DNA of 16,905 bases from an uncultured Prevotella sp. (GTDB taxonomy: Bacteria > Bacteroidota > Bacteroidia > Bacteroidales > Bacteroidaceae), in the NCBI GenBank assembly GCA_902497035.1, contig CABVDL010000054.1, forward strand, positions 1-16,905, written 5' to 3'. Below, one piece after another: positions 7,786 through 14,467 of the stretch (positions within the stretch are counted from its first letter, which is position 1; the number at the start of each line of letters is the position of its first letter). Below the pieces are notes generated by a model. It searched no databases. It saw nothing but the letters and a program-made list of their open reading frames with translations, and was not told the DNA's origin. The translations under genes were made by a program, and so were the position numbers.

Positions 7786-9507
7786 TTACCATCCGGCATT
7801 CTGCTTGAGCAGGTTGTTGGAGCGCTGGATCTGCGTGAGCGGAATCTGGCAGAAGCCGCGTTTGCTCTTGATGTTATCGGCTTTGATGGTCACCGTCTCT
7901 TCTCTGCCGCCGGAGACGACTTTCTCTCCACTGGCGGCAATGGTGTTGGCAGCCACGTCGATGCCTTGGCGCAGCAGATCCCAATAGCGGATGCCCTCAC
8001 CGACGAACTCGAGCTTGCGCTCTTTGAGGATGTTGCTCTCCGTGGCAGGCAGCTCTCGATAGCCATTGCTGATCGTGCCGTCGCTCTGCGTGAAGGCACG
8101 TTTGCGCACCTCATTGAAATAGGTTTGAGCCTTCGGCGAGCCGAGTTCTGCAGCCATCAGCAACACGTCGGCGTAGCGCATGAGCACGTAGTCCTGGGGC
8201 TGGGAGATCTGGAAGTCTCCCGCCATGAGGCCCTGATAGTAGTGTGTCATCGACCAGGAGCCGTCAGTGCCCTTGGTCCACTTAGATCGTGGCGTGTATT
8301 TCTTAATGGTAAAACCAGTGTATTCGCGCTGGTCAGAGGCCACCTTTTTCCAGGCATCGAGCTGCGTGATGCCTTCCTGGGCCATGTTGATGATGGAAGC
8401 ACTCTGCCGGCTGTCGCCGGTGGCGAAGTCGTTCCATGTGGCTGTGGTCACCGTGGCGCCGCCCCAGCCTTGGCCGTAGGGCACACAGATCGTGCCGCCG
8501 GTACGCATGCCAAACATCACGATGGAGCGGTTGCCGGCATTGTTGCCGTTGTAGTCACCGGTATAGTTGAACTTCATGCTCAGCACCGTCTCGCTGTTGC
8601 CGTCGCCGGCATAGGTCGAGTCGTTGGTCCAGTTGCCGGCAGCGTCCTGCACCCAGTTGTCGCTGGCAGCGGGCCAGAGGTTCTTGAACTGCGGCACGAG
8701 GCTGTACTCGCCGCTCCCGATGACATCCTCCAAACCGGCCAAAGCCTTAGAGGCAGTCAGTCCGCCGGGCATCTCCTTGCGCTCGTTGTTGTTGTAAACG
8801 CCGTCGTAGAAGAGATAGACACGGGCGAGCATGGCCTCAGCGGCATACTTGGTGATGCGGCCATCGTTGGCAGCAGCCTGACTCTTGGGGTAAGCGTTGG
8901 CCGGAATGTTGTCGGCGGCGTAGGTCAGATCGTTGACGATGAGCGCATAGACACTGTCGGGATCGGCCTGAGGAACATTCTCGTCGGTAGGCGTGGTGAG
9001 CAAGGGGATATGCTCGAACATGCGCACCATATCGAAATAGCACAGTGCACGGATGGCACGTGTCTCGCCGAGGATGCGGCCCTTGACGGCGTCGGAGGTC
9101 CACGGCGTGCCCTCGGTCTTGAGCAAGAGCTCGTTGCAGTTGTAGATCGCCTTGTAGTAGTATTCCCACAGATCGTTGTAGATGTTGGTCTGCGAAGCGT
9201 CCTGGCTAATGTCGAAACGGTCGATGACCTGAGAGTTGCGCGCGTCGTTGGCACCCGTACCGCCGAAGCACTCGTCGCTCATATACTCTGCTGCCATCTG
9301 GAAGGTAAAGGTCGGACCGAGTGACACGGTGCCCTGCCAACCGTCGTAGCAACCGATGAGGGCACGGTCGGCGTCGCTCTGGTTCTTATAGTAGTTGCCC
9401 GTCGACGTCTCTGTCTTTGACGAGACATCGAGGAAATCATTGCCGCAGGAGGTCATGCCCAAGGCGAGCAGTGCCGTGGCGGCGATGGTGAATATCTTGG
9501 TTTTCAT
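7786..9507 (-). CDS. SusD/RagB family nutrient-binding outer-membrane lipoprotein
   Basis: 573 residues, a normal SusD length. The signal peptide ends in a lipobox (LGMTSC, Cys21) followed by GNDFLDVSSK, the usual SusD N-terminus. The SusD signatures are visible in order: NYYKNQSDADRALIGCYDGW near residue 45, the helical ETRAIRALCYFDMVRMF segment of the TPR region, NEVRKRAF, and ERKLEFVGEGIRYWDLLRQG. The C-terminus (NNLLKQNAGW) is a typical SusD ending. The protein sits as a lid on the SusC barrel and binds glycan at the cell surface. It begins 21 bp after the SusC stop, as expected for a co-transcribed and co-evolving pair. Substrate cannot be read from SusD alone; xyloglucan is inferred from the downstream enzymes. 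Confidence 0.97.
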   Translation of the reverse strand: MKTKIFTIAATALLALGMTSCGNDFLDVSSKTETSTGNYYKNQSDADRALIGCYDGWQGTVSLGPTFTFQMAAEYMSDECFGGTGANDARNSQVIDRFDISQDASQTNIYNDLWEYYYKAIYNCNELLLKTEGTPWTSDAVKGRILGETRAIRALCYFDMVRMFEHIPLLTTPTDENVPQADPDSVYALIVNDLTYAADNIPANAYPKSQAAANDGRITKYAAEAMLARVYLFYDGVYNNNERKEMPGGLTASKALAGLEDVIGSGEYSLVPQFKNLWPAASDNWVQDAAGNWTNDSTYAGDGNSETVLSMKFNYTGDYNGNNAGNRSIVMFGMRTGGTICVPYGQGWGGATVTTATWNDFATGDSRQSASIINMAQEGITQLDAWKKVASDQREYTGFTIKKYTPRSKWTKGTDGSWSMTHYYQGLMAGDFQISQPQDYVLMRYADVLLMAAELGSPKAQTYFNEVRKRAFTQSDGTISNGYRELPATESNILKERKLEFVGEGIRYWDLLRQGIDVAANTIAASGEKVVSGGREETVTIKADNIKSKRGFCQIPLTQIQRSNNLLKQNAGW

Positions 9508-9528
9508 TGTCTTCTGAGATTAAAGGTA

Positions 9529-12500
9529 TTAGAACTTGAGATTGATACCGACCAGACAGGTGCGTGGCCGTGGGTAGTAGCCCAGATCCACACCGCTGAC
9601 CCATCCGTCCATACCGTAGCCCACCTCGGAATCCATGCCGTTGTAGTGCGTGAAGGTGAAGGCATTCTGCACCTGGAAATAGAGGCGCGCCTGCGAGATG
9701 TAAGGCGTATGGATGAGCTTGGCAAAGTCGTAGCCCAGCGTGATGTTGCTGATGCGGAGGAACTTGCCGTCGTGAATGAAGAGATCAGAGAACTGATAGT
9801 TGATGTTGGTGTTGGTCACGCGCGGGATCTTGTTGCTCGTGCCCTCACCGGTCCAGCGGTCGAGGATCTCTGTCGTGTAGTTGGCCGTGGTGGCACCCAC
9901 GTTGCGATAGCTCTGCACGATCTTGTTGCCGGTCTCGCCGTTGGCGGTCACGGAGAAGTCGAAGCCTTTGTAGTCGAAGCCCAGCGAGAAGCCGAAGGTG
10001 AAGTCCGGCATACCGTTGCCGAGGTTGACCTTATCGGCATCGTTGATCTTGCCGTCGTGGTTGATGTCGTAGTATTTCACGTCGCCAGGCTTGGGATCAG
10101 CCTGCAGCACACCATTGCCGTTGGCGATCCAGTCTTTGATCTCCTGCTCGTTCTGGAAGATGCCGGCAGTCTTGTAGCCCCAGAAATATCCGATGGGCTC
10201 GCCGTTGCTGGCGCGATAGAACTCCGAGGAGTTGTCGTAGAGCTGATTGGTCTGTCCGTGGATGATGCCGTCCTCGTTGGGGATGTTGCCCACCTTGTTG
10301 TGGTTGTAGGCACCATTGACGTTGACGAAATAGTTGAAGTCGCGGCCGATGCGGTCGTTCCAACCGAGACCTACCTCAACGCCGATGTTTTTCACGTCAC
10401 CACCATTAATATATGGTGCACCTGTTCCTGCCGTGGCGAGGATAGGCGGCTGCACGAGCCAGTCCTTCGTGGTTTTGTAGTACCAGTCAAAATTGACGTT
10501 GAGCTTACCGAGCACACGGGCATCGAAACCGAAGTCGGTCTGTTCAGAGGTCTCCCAAGTGATGTTTTCGTTGGCCAGACGCGTCACGCGGGCACCCCAC
10601 TGGTCGGCAGCGGAGCCTTTCGTCGTACCAAAGTTGTAGTAGACATTGTTGAAGGATACAGGTGCGGTATACATGTAGTTACCAATGTTTTGGTTACCGA
10701 CCTGTCCCCAGCTGCCGCGCAGTTTGAAGTAGTCGACGACCTTTGCCAGCGGCTTCCAGAACTTTTCGTTGCTCATCACCCATCCGGCACTCACCGAGGG
10801 GAACCAGCCGAAACGGTGACCGCGGGCAAAGCGGCTGGAACCGTCGCAGCGCAGTGTGGCCGTAGCCATGTAAGTCTCTTTGTAGTTCCACGACAGACGG
10901 CCGAAGTAGCTCACCATGCGCTCTTCGTCCCAAGGCGACCCGCTGGCGCTGAGTCCTTCCTCCTGCGACTTGGCGGTGCCGTTGCTCACCCAGGCATACG
11001 GCCAGGTGTCGAAGCCCTCACGCAGGGAACCGTTGGCGGCATAGAGGCTGCTGCCATTGGTGCGGTAGGCCTCAGTGCCGAGCATAGCGTCGAAGAAATG
11101 CTTGCCAAGCATCCAGTTGTAGGTCAGGGTGTTGGTCCAAGTGATGCCAAAACCATCGCTCTTGCTCTGGTTGGCCGACGTGCGCGTGTCGTTGTAGCTG
11201 TAGACCGAGAAATGATAGAGCGGGTTGAAACCGCGGTAGTCGTTGGAGTCGTACTTCACGCCGAGCGTAGAGCGGAACTTCAGATTCTTGATGAACTGGA
11301 ACTCAGCGAAGACATTGCCCGTAAAGGTGGCGTTTTGCGACTTGTTGATGTTGCTGACCATCATCACGCCGTAAGGGTTGCCGTCGGCATTGTACCACGG
11401 GCTGTTGGTGGTGTCGTTGTAGGGACTGCCATACACGCCATTGTCGCTGTAGACCGGTGCCAATGGCGAGGTGCCGAAGGCGGCGCGCAATGAGTTGTTG
11501 TATTGGTTGCCGACGTTGAGTCCGCGCTTCTTATAATAGATAAAGGAGACCTGCTCGCCGACCTTGAGGAAATTGTCGATGACATTGTACTCGGAGTTGA
11601 CACGGAAGTTGTAGCGGCCGTAGTAAGAGACATCCTTGCCGCCGACGATACCTTCCTGGTTCATATATCCCAGGCTCATAGCGTAGTTGCCACGACCACT
11701 GCCGCCGGTGATGCCGAGGGTATAGCTCTCGGTTTGCGCGTTGTCCTTGAACATCTGGTCCACCCAGTCGGTGTCGTAGATCTGTCCGGTCGTCGGATCT
11801 GTGATGCCCCACGTGGTGACGTTGCCGTCGGCGTCTTTCTGCGTATAGTAGCTCTTCCAGTCGTAGGCCTGACCGCCGGAATTGATATTCTGCTCGTCCA
11901 TGATGGTCATATACTGCTGGGCATTGAGCATCTTCACCTTGTGGATGGGTTTCTGCCAACCCTTGTAAGCGTCGAAGCTGACCACAGCGCGGCCATTCTT
12001 ACCGCTCTTCGTGGTGACGAGCACCACACCGTTGGCCGACTGCGAACCATAAATGGCGGCAGAGGCAGCGTCCTTCAACACGTCGATGCTCTCGATGTCG
12101 GCAGGATTGAGCGTAGCGATGTCACCGCGGATGCCGTCTATAATATAAAGAGGAGAAGAGGAACCGGTGGTGCCGATACCACGGATGTTGACCTTGAGTC
12201 CCTCACCGGGCTGTCCCGACTGCGAGATGATGGTCATGCCGGGGGTCTGACCTTGCAGTGCCTGCAGAGGATTGGTGGTGTTGAGCTTGGCCACGTCGTC
12301 GCCCTTGACCTGAAGGGTGGCACCGGTGACGAGTTTTTTCTTCTGTACGCCGTATCCGATGACCACGACATCGTTGAGCGAGTTGGCCTCTTCGGCAAGC
12401 TGAATGGTAAGGTTGTTGCCTGCCACCTTCACTTTTTGCTGCACAAAACCAATGTAGGACACGAGAAGCGTCTGACCGTCATTGGCCTCCAAGGAGAAGT

Positions 12501-12699
12501 GTCCGTCGAGATCCGTCACAGTACCTGTCTGCGCGCCGACGACCTTGACCGTCGCTCCCGTGAGCGGCTCGCCATCAGTGGCTGACTTGACCGTGCCCTT
12601 CACAATCTTGGCGTAGAGGGCTGAGCCTTGCAATACGCCGATCGCCGGAAACAGCAAACATGCTATTAGGGCAATTTTGCATAAGATAGATTTACGCAT
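9529..12699 (-). CDS. SusC/RagA family TonB-dependent outer-membrane transporter
   Basis: 1056 residues. The signal peptide covers about residues 1-30. A carboxypeptidase-regulatory-like beta-sandwich follows (33-102: GTVKSATDGEPLTGATVKV through SYIGF), then a TonB-box-like segment DVVVIGYG (110-117). The plug domain runs to about 235 (PLQALQGQTPGM, NIRGIGTTGSSSPLYIIDGI, SIDVLKDAASAAIYGSQSAN, GVVLVTTKSGK), and the rest is the beta-barrel, ending in the outer-membrane signature GINLKF. It imports oligosaccharides together with the SusD lipoprotein encoded 21 bp downstream, using TonB energy. It is the first gene of the minus-strand operon and carries a promoter box 79 bp upstream of its start. 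No frameshift or missing segment is visible. Confidence 0.98.
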   Translation of the reverse strand: MRKSILCKIALIACLLFPAIGVLQGSALYAKIVKGTVKSATDGEPLTGATVKVVGAQTGTVTDLDGHFSLEANDGQTLLVSYIGFVQQKVKVAGNNLTIQLAEEANSLNDVVVIGYGVQKKKLVTGATLQVKGDDVAKLNTTNPLQALQGQTPGMTIISQSGQPGEGLKVNIRGIGTTGSSSPLYIIDGIRGDIATLNPADIESIDVLKDAASAAIYGSQSANGVVLVTTKSGKNGRAVVSFDAYKGWQKPIHKVKMLNAQQYMTIMDEQNINSGGQAYDWKSYYTQKDADGNVTTWGITDPTTGQIYDTDWVDQMFKDNAQTESYTLGITGGSGRGNYAMSLGYMNQEGIVGGKDVSYYGRYNFRVNSEYNVIDNFLKVGEQVSFIYYKKRGLNVGNQYNNSLRAAFGTSPLAPVYSDNGVYGSPYNDTTNSPWYNADGNPYGVMMVSNINKSQNATFTGNVFAEFQFIKNLKFRSTLGVKYDSNDYRGFNPLYHFSVYSYNDTRTSANQSKSDGFGITWTNTLTYNWMLGKHFFDAMLGTEAYRTNGSSLYAANGSLREGFDTWPYAWVSNGTAKSQEEGLSASGSPWDEERMVSYFGRLSWNYKETYMATATLRCDGSSRFARGHRFGWFPSVSAGWVMSNEKFWKPLAKVVDYFKLRGSWGQVGNQNIGNYMYTAPVSFNNVYYNFGTTKGSAADQWGARVTRLANENITWETSEQTDFGFDARVLGKLNVNFDWYYKTTKDWLVQPPILATAGTGAPYINGGDVKNIGVEVGLGWNDRIGRDFNYFVNVNGAYNHNKVGNIPNEDGIIHGQTNQLYDNSSEFYRASNGEPIGYFWGYKTAGIFQNEQEIKDWIANGNGVLQADPKPGDVKYYDINHDGKINDADKVNLGNGMPDFTFGFSLGFDYKGFDFSVTANGETGNKIVQSYRNVGATTANYTTEILDRWTGEGTSNKIPRVTNTNINYQFSDLFIHDGKFLRISNITLGYDFAKLIHTPYISQARLYFQVQNAFTFTHYNGMDSEVGYGMDGWVSGVDLGYYPRPRTCLVGINLKF

Positions 12700-12777
12700 G
12701 GTTCGTTTAGTTTTAAATGTATAATAATTGATGTAGGTATGACTACCTGGTATTGATCGTTATTAGGAATGACACTG

Positions 12778-12785
12778 CAAAATTA
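12778..12785 (-). promoter_or_regulatory. Putative promoter -7 box for the susC-led operon
   Basis: CAAAATTA on the plus strand reads TAATTTTG on the minus strand, matching the Bacteroidetes -7 consensus TAnnTTTG. It would give a 5' leader of roughly 70 bases before the susC start at 12699. A good -33 TTTG is not seen at the usual 19-21 bp spacing, which fits an activator-dependent promoter (inference). Confidence 0.5.
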
Positions 12786-12814
12786 AGTTTTTCCCAACGA
12801 AACAGCCTGCAACC

Positions 12815-12881
12815 ATGTTACAGAATAGGTACACATATGTTACATATCTGGCATTTATAGGTCCACGGAAGTACAGATATG
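12815..12881 (-). promoter_or_regulatory. Repeat cluster upstream of the susC promoter, candidate regulator binding sites
   Basis: Two exact copies of ATGTTACA lie at 12815-12822 and 12837-12844, with starts 22 bp apart (about two helical turns). The second copy overlaps a perfect 8-bp inverted repeat, CATATCTG (12843-12850) and CAGATATG (12874-12881), centres 31 bp apart. The cluster begins about 30 bp upstream of the putative -7 box, the position expected for an activator such as the hybrid two-component or SARP/AraC-type regulators that control such loci. No regulator gene is in the window. Binding is inference from geometry. Confidence 0.45.
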
Positions 12882-12932
12882 ATGCAAGAATAGCATAAAT
12901 ATGGGGGCGACACCAATATTTTCACGCTTGCA

Positions 12933-12964
12933 TTTCACGGTATCAGCAGAAAAGCGTAACTTTG
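12933..12964 (+). promoter_or_regulatory. Putative Bacteroidetes promoter for the HAD phosphatase gene
   Basis: A -7 box TAACTTTG at 12957-12964 exactly matches TAnnTTTG. TTTC at 12933-12936 stands 20 bp upstream as a near-match to the -33 TTTG. It would give a leader of roughly 55 bases before the ATG at 13027. Confidence 0.6.
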
Positions 12965-13026
12965 CGAAATGAGAGAATAGAACAGACGGAACAACAGATT
13001 TCGCCACAACACATATTTATACACAC

Positions 13027-13836
13027 ATGGATTACAAGATGATCGTGCTCGATCTCGACGGCACACTGACAAATAGTAAGAAAGAGATGACGCCCCGCAC
13101 ACGCGACGCACTGCTGAAAGCTGAACAGCAGGGCGTGCGCATCGTACTCGCATCGGGACGACCCACTTACGGCATCACGGCACTCGCTGAGGAACTCGAC
13201 CTGAAGACTTACCGGGGATTTATCCTTGCCTTCAACGGCGGACGCATCACTGACTGCGCTACGGGCAAGGTGGTCTTTGACCAACCCTTGAACCCTGAGG
13301 CCGTCCCTCCACTCTACGAGGCGGTCAAGAAGCACGGCATGGAGATGCTCACCTACCAGGATGAGAAGATCGCGGCAACGAAGAAGGCCAACAAATATGT
13401 CCTTCACGAGGCGTTTATCAACAAGATGCCCGTGGAGGAATACGCCGACTTCATCCATCAGATCCGCTACCCTATCAACAAATGTCTGGTCGTTGGCGAC
13501 CCAACTCCGCTGCATGAGCTTGAGCTGCAACTGGCCGGGACGTTCAAAGGCGTGATGGATGTCTACCGCTCAGCCGGTTTCTTCCTGGAATGTGTGCCGC
13601 CCGGCATCGACAAGGCTCACTCGCTGGAGCGTCTCTTTGAGTTGACCGGCATCCGTCGCGAGGAGGTCATCGCCTGCGGTGACGGCTACAACGACCAGAG
13701 CATGATACGCTTCGCGGGACTCGGCGTCGCTATGGCCAACGCACCGAAAGACATTCAGGACACCGCCGACTACATCACCTACAGCAACGAGGAAGACGGC
13801 GTGGCGCATGTGGTCGAGAAGTTTATCCTGAAATAA
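13027..13836 (+). CDS. Cof-type HAD-IIB family phosphatase
   Basis: 269 residues, the normal length for the Cof/YidA-type HAD-IIB subfamily, which dephosphorylates sugar phosphates and related small molecules in the cytoplasm. All four HAD motifs are present: motif I DLDGTL with Asp9 (nucleophile) and Asp11, motif II ASGRP with Ser43, motif III Lys196 in GIDKAHSL, and motif IV GDGYND with Asp219 and Asp223. The cap domain lies between motifs II and III, about residues 84-185. No signal peptide. It is transcribed divergently from susC with its own promoter, so it need not belong to the glycan locus. Its exact substrate cannot be told from sequence. Confidence 0.95.
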   Translation: MDYKMIVLDLDGTLTNSKKEMTPRTRDALLKAEQQGVRIVLASGRPTYGITALAEELDLKTYRGFILAFNGGRITDCATGKVVFDQPLNPEAVPPLYEAVKKHGMEMLTYQDEKIAATKKANKYVLHEAFINKMPVEEYADFIHQIRYPINKCLVVGDPTPLHELELQLAGTFKGVMDVYRSAGFFLECVPPGIDKAHSLERLFELTGIRREEVIACGDGYNDQSMIRFAGLGVAMANAPKDIQDTADYITYSNEEDGVAHVVEKFILK

Positions 13837-13906
13837 CTTTGTTGGGATAACTGACATTTTTCCGCCCATTTCCTGGCGTTCTTTTGCACCAAGGTGTCCT
13901 TTGCTC

Positions 13907-13944
13907 CGATTTTTGCGAATTTCAGCGATTTTTCGTAATTCTCT
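13907..13944. repeat. Imperfect 19-bp tandem repeat
   Basis: Two adjacent 19-base units both start with CGATTTTT (13907 and 13926) and continue with GCGAATT and CGTAATT variants; 12 of 19 positions match without gaps. The function is unknown. It may be part of a larger interspersed non-coding element that includes the palindrome array further right. Confidence 0.4.
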
Positions 13945-14029
13945 GATTACAAAGCAGATACAAAGACACCCATGGTTGTTAATGCACAAAAGCCCACTTT
14001 GGTCCTAAGCTAAGCACTGAAAGTAGGTC

Positions 14030-14139
14030 TCAGAAAGGCTTTCTGATGCTGTCATCTAAGCGCGATGACATGATGAAATCAGCGTGATGACAGGGTCAGA
14101 AAGCGTTTCTGATAGGTACAGAAAGGCTTTCTGACAACA
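14030..14139. repeat. Array of five degenerate palindromes with exact 22-bp spacing
   Basis: Five consecutive 22-base units start at 14030, 14052, 14074, 14096 and 14118. Units 1, 4 and 5 carry the dyad TCAGAAAGGCTTTCTGA or a close variant (14030-14046, 14096-14112, 14118-14134). Units 2 and 3 carry GCGCGATGACA (14060-14070) and GCGTGATGACA (14082-14092). In unit 2 TCATC pairs with GATGA, and in unit 3 ATCA pairs with TGAT. Every unit thus has an imperfect dyad on the same 22-bp period, about two helical turns. The order is A-B-B-A-A. Alternatives are a bound-protein array, an RNA structure or a REP-like interspersed element. Confidence 0.7.
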
Positions 14140-14369
14140 TCATCTCGGAATTCTCTCCTCTTGCGCCTTTTTGGCTTCTCTAGAATGAAAGTCCACGGTG
14201 AACTACTTTTGTAAGATTCTTTGCAACTAACCGACTTGCCTTGCTCACCCTACACCTTATTATATATATAGCATACTGTCATTAAAGGCTACTTTATTGT
14301 CCGCTTTTACCAACGCTTGAAAACAATTGGTCAAACAATGTAAAAAAACTGATTTTTAACTGCTTAAAA

Positions 14370-14401
14370 GTTGCAACATATTGCTTTTTTCCCTATATTT
14401 G
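14370..14401 (+). promoter_or_regulatory. Promoter of the membrane pyrophosphatase gene
   Basis: The -7 box TATATTTG at 14394-14401 matches TAnnTTTG, and GTTG at 14370-14373 gives a -33 element with a 20-bp spacer, the standard Bacteroidetes arrangement. Transcription would start near 14407. This leaves about 60 bases of leader before the ATG at 14468 and almost none before the alternative in-frame ATG at 14420. Confidence 0.7.
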
Positions 14402-14467
14402 CCATTGTAAACGGACGCGATGAGAACTGCTCCGTACTCGTGTCTAACCATTCAATCGTCTTGCCTT

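Larger units (their letters stand above)
13837..14369. other. Gene-free intergenic region with repeats
   Basis: No credible reading frame, tRNA or rRNA is visible on either strand between the HAD gene and the pyrophosphatase promoter. The left part (about 13850-13990) has short repeats, the middle (14030-14139) a palindrome array, and the right part (14220-14369) is AT-rich with a TATATATATA run near 14260. No clear intrinsic terminator is seen behind the HAD gene. Confidence 0.6.

Noticed and set aside
9646..11493. A 615-codon open frame on the plus strand opposite susC
   Set aside because: It is the antisense frame of a clear SusC gene with GC-rich third positions; the translation is a low-complexity V/A/E/H-rich chain with no signal peptide or motif.
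13834..13841. TAACTTTG overlapping the HAD stop codon, matching the -7 promoter consensus
   Set aside because: No TTTG-like -33 element about 20 bp upstream and no gene close downstream; probably chance.
14030..14139. CRISPR array
   Set aside because: The 22-bp units are contiguous and degenerate, with no unique spacers and no cas genes in the window.
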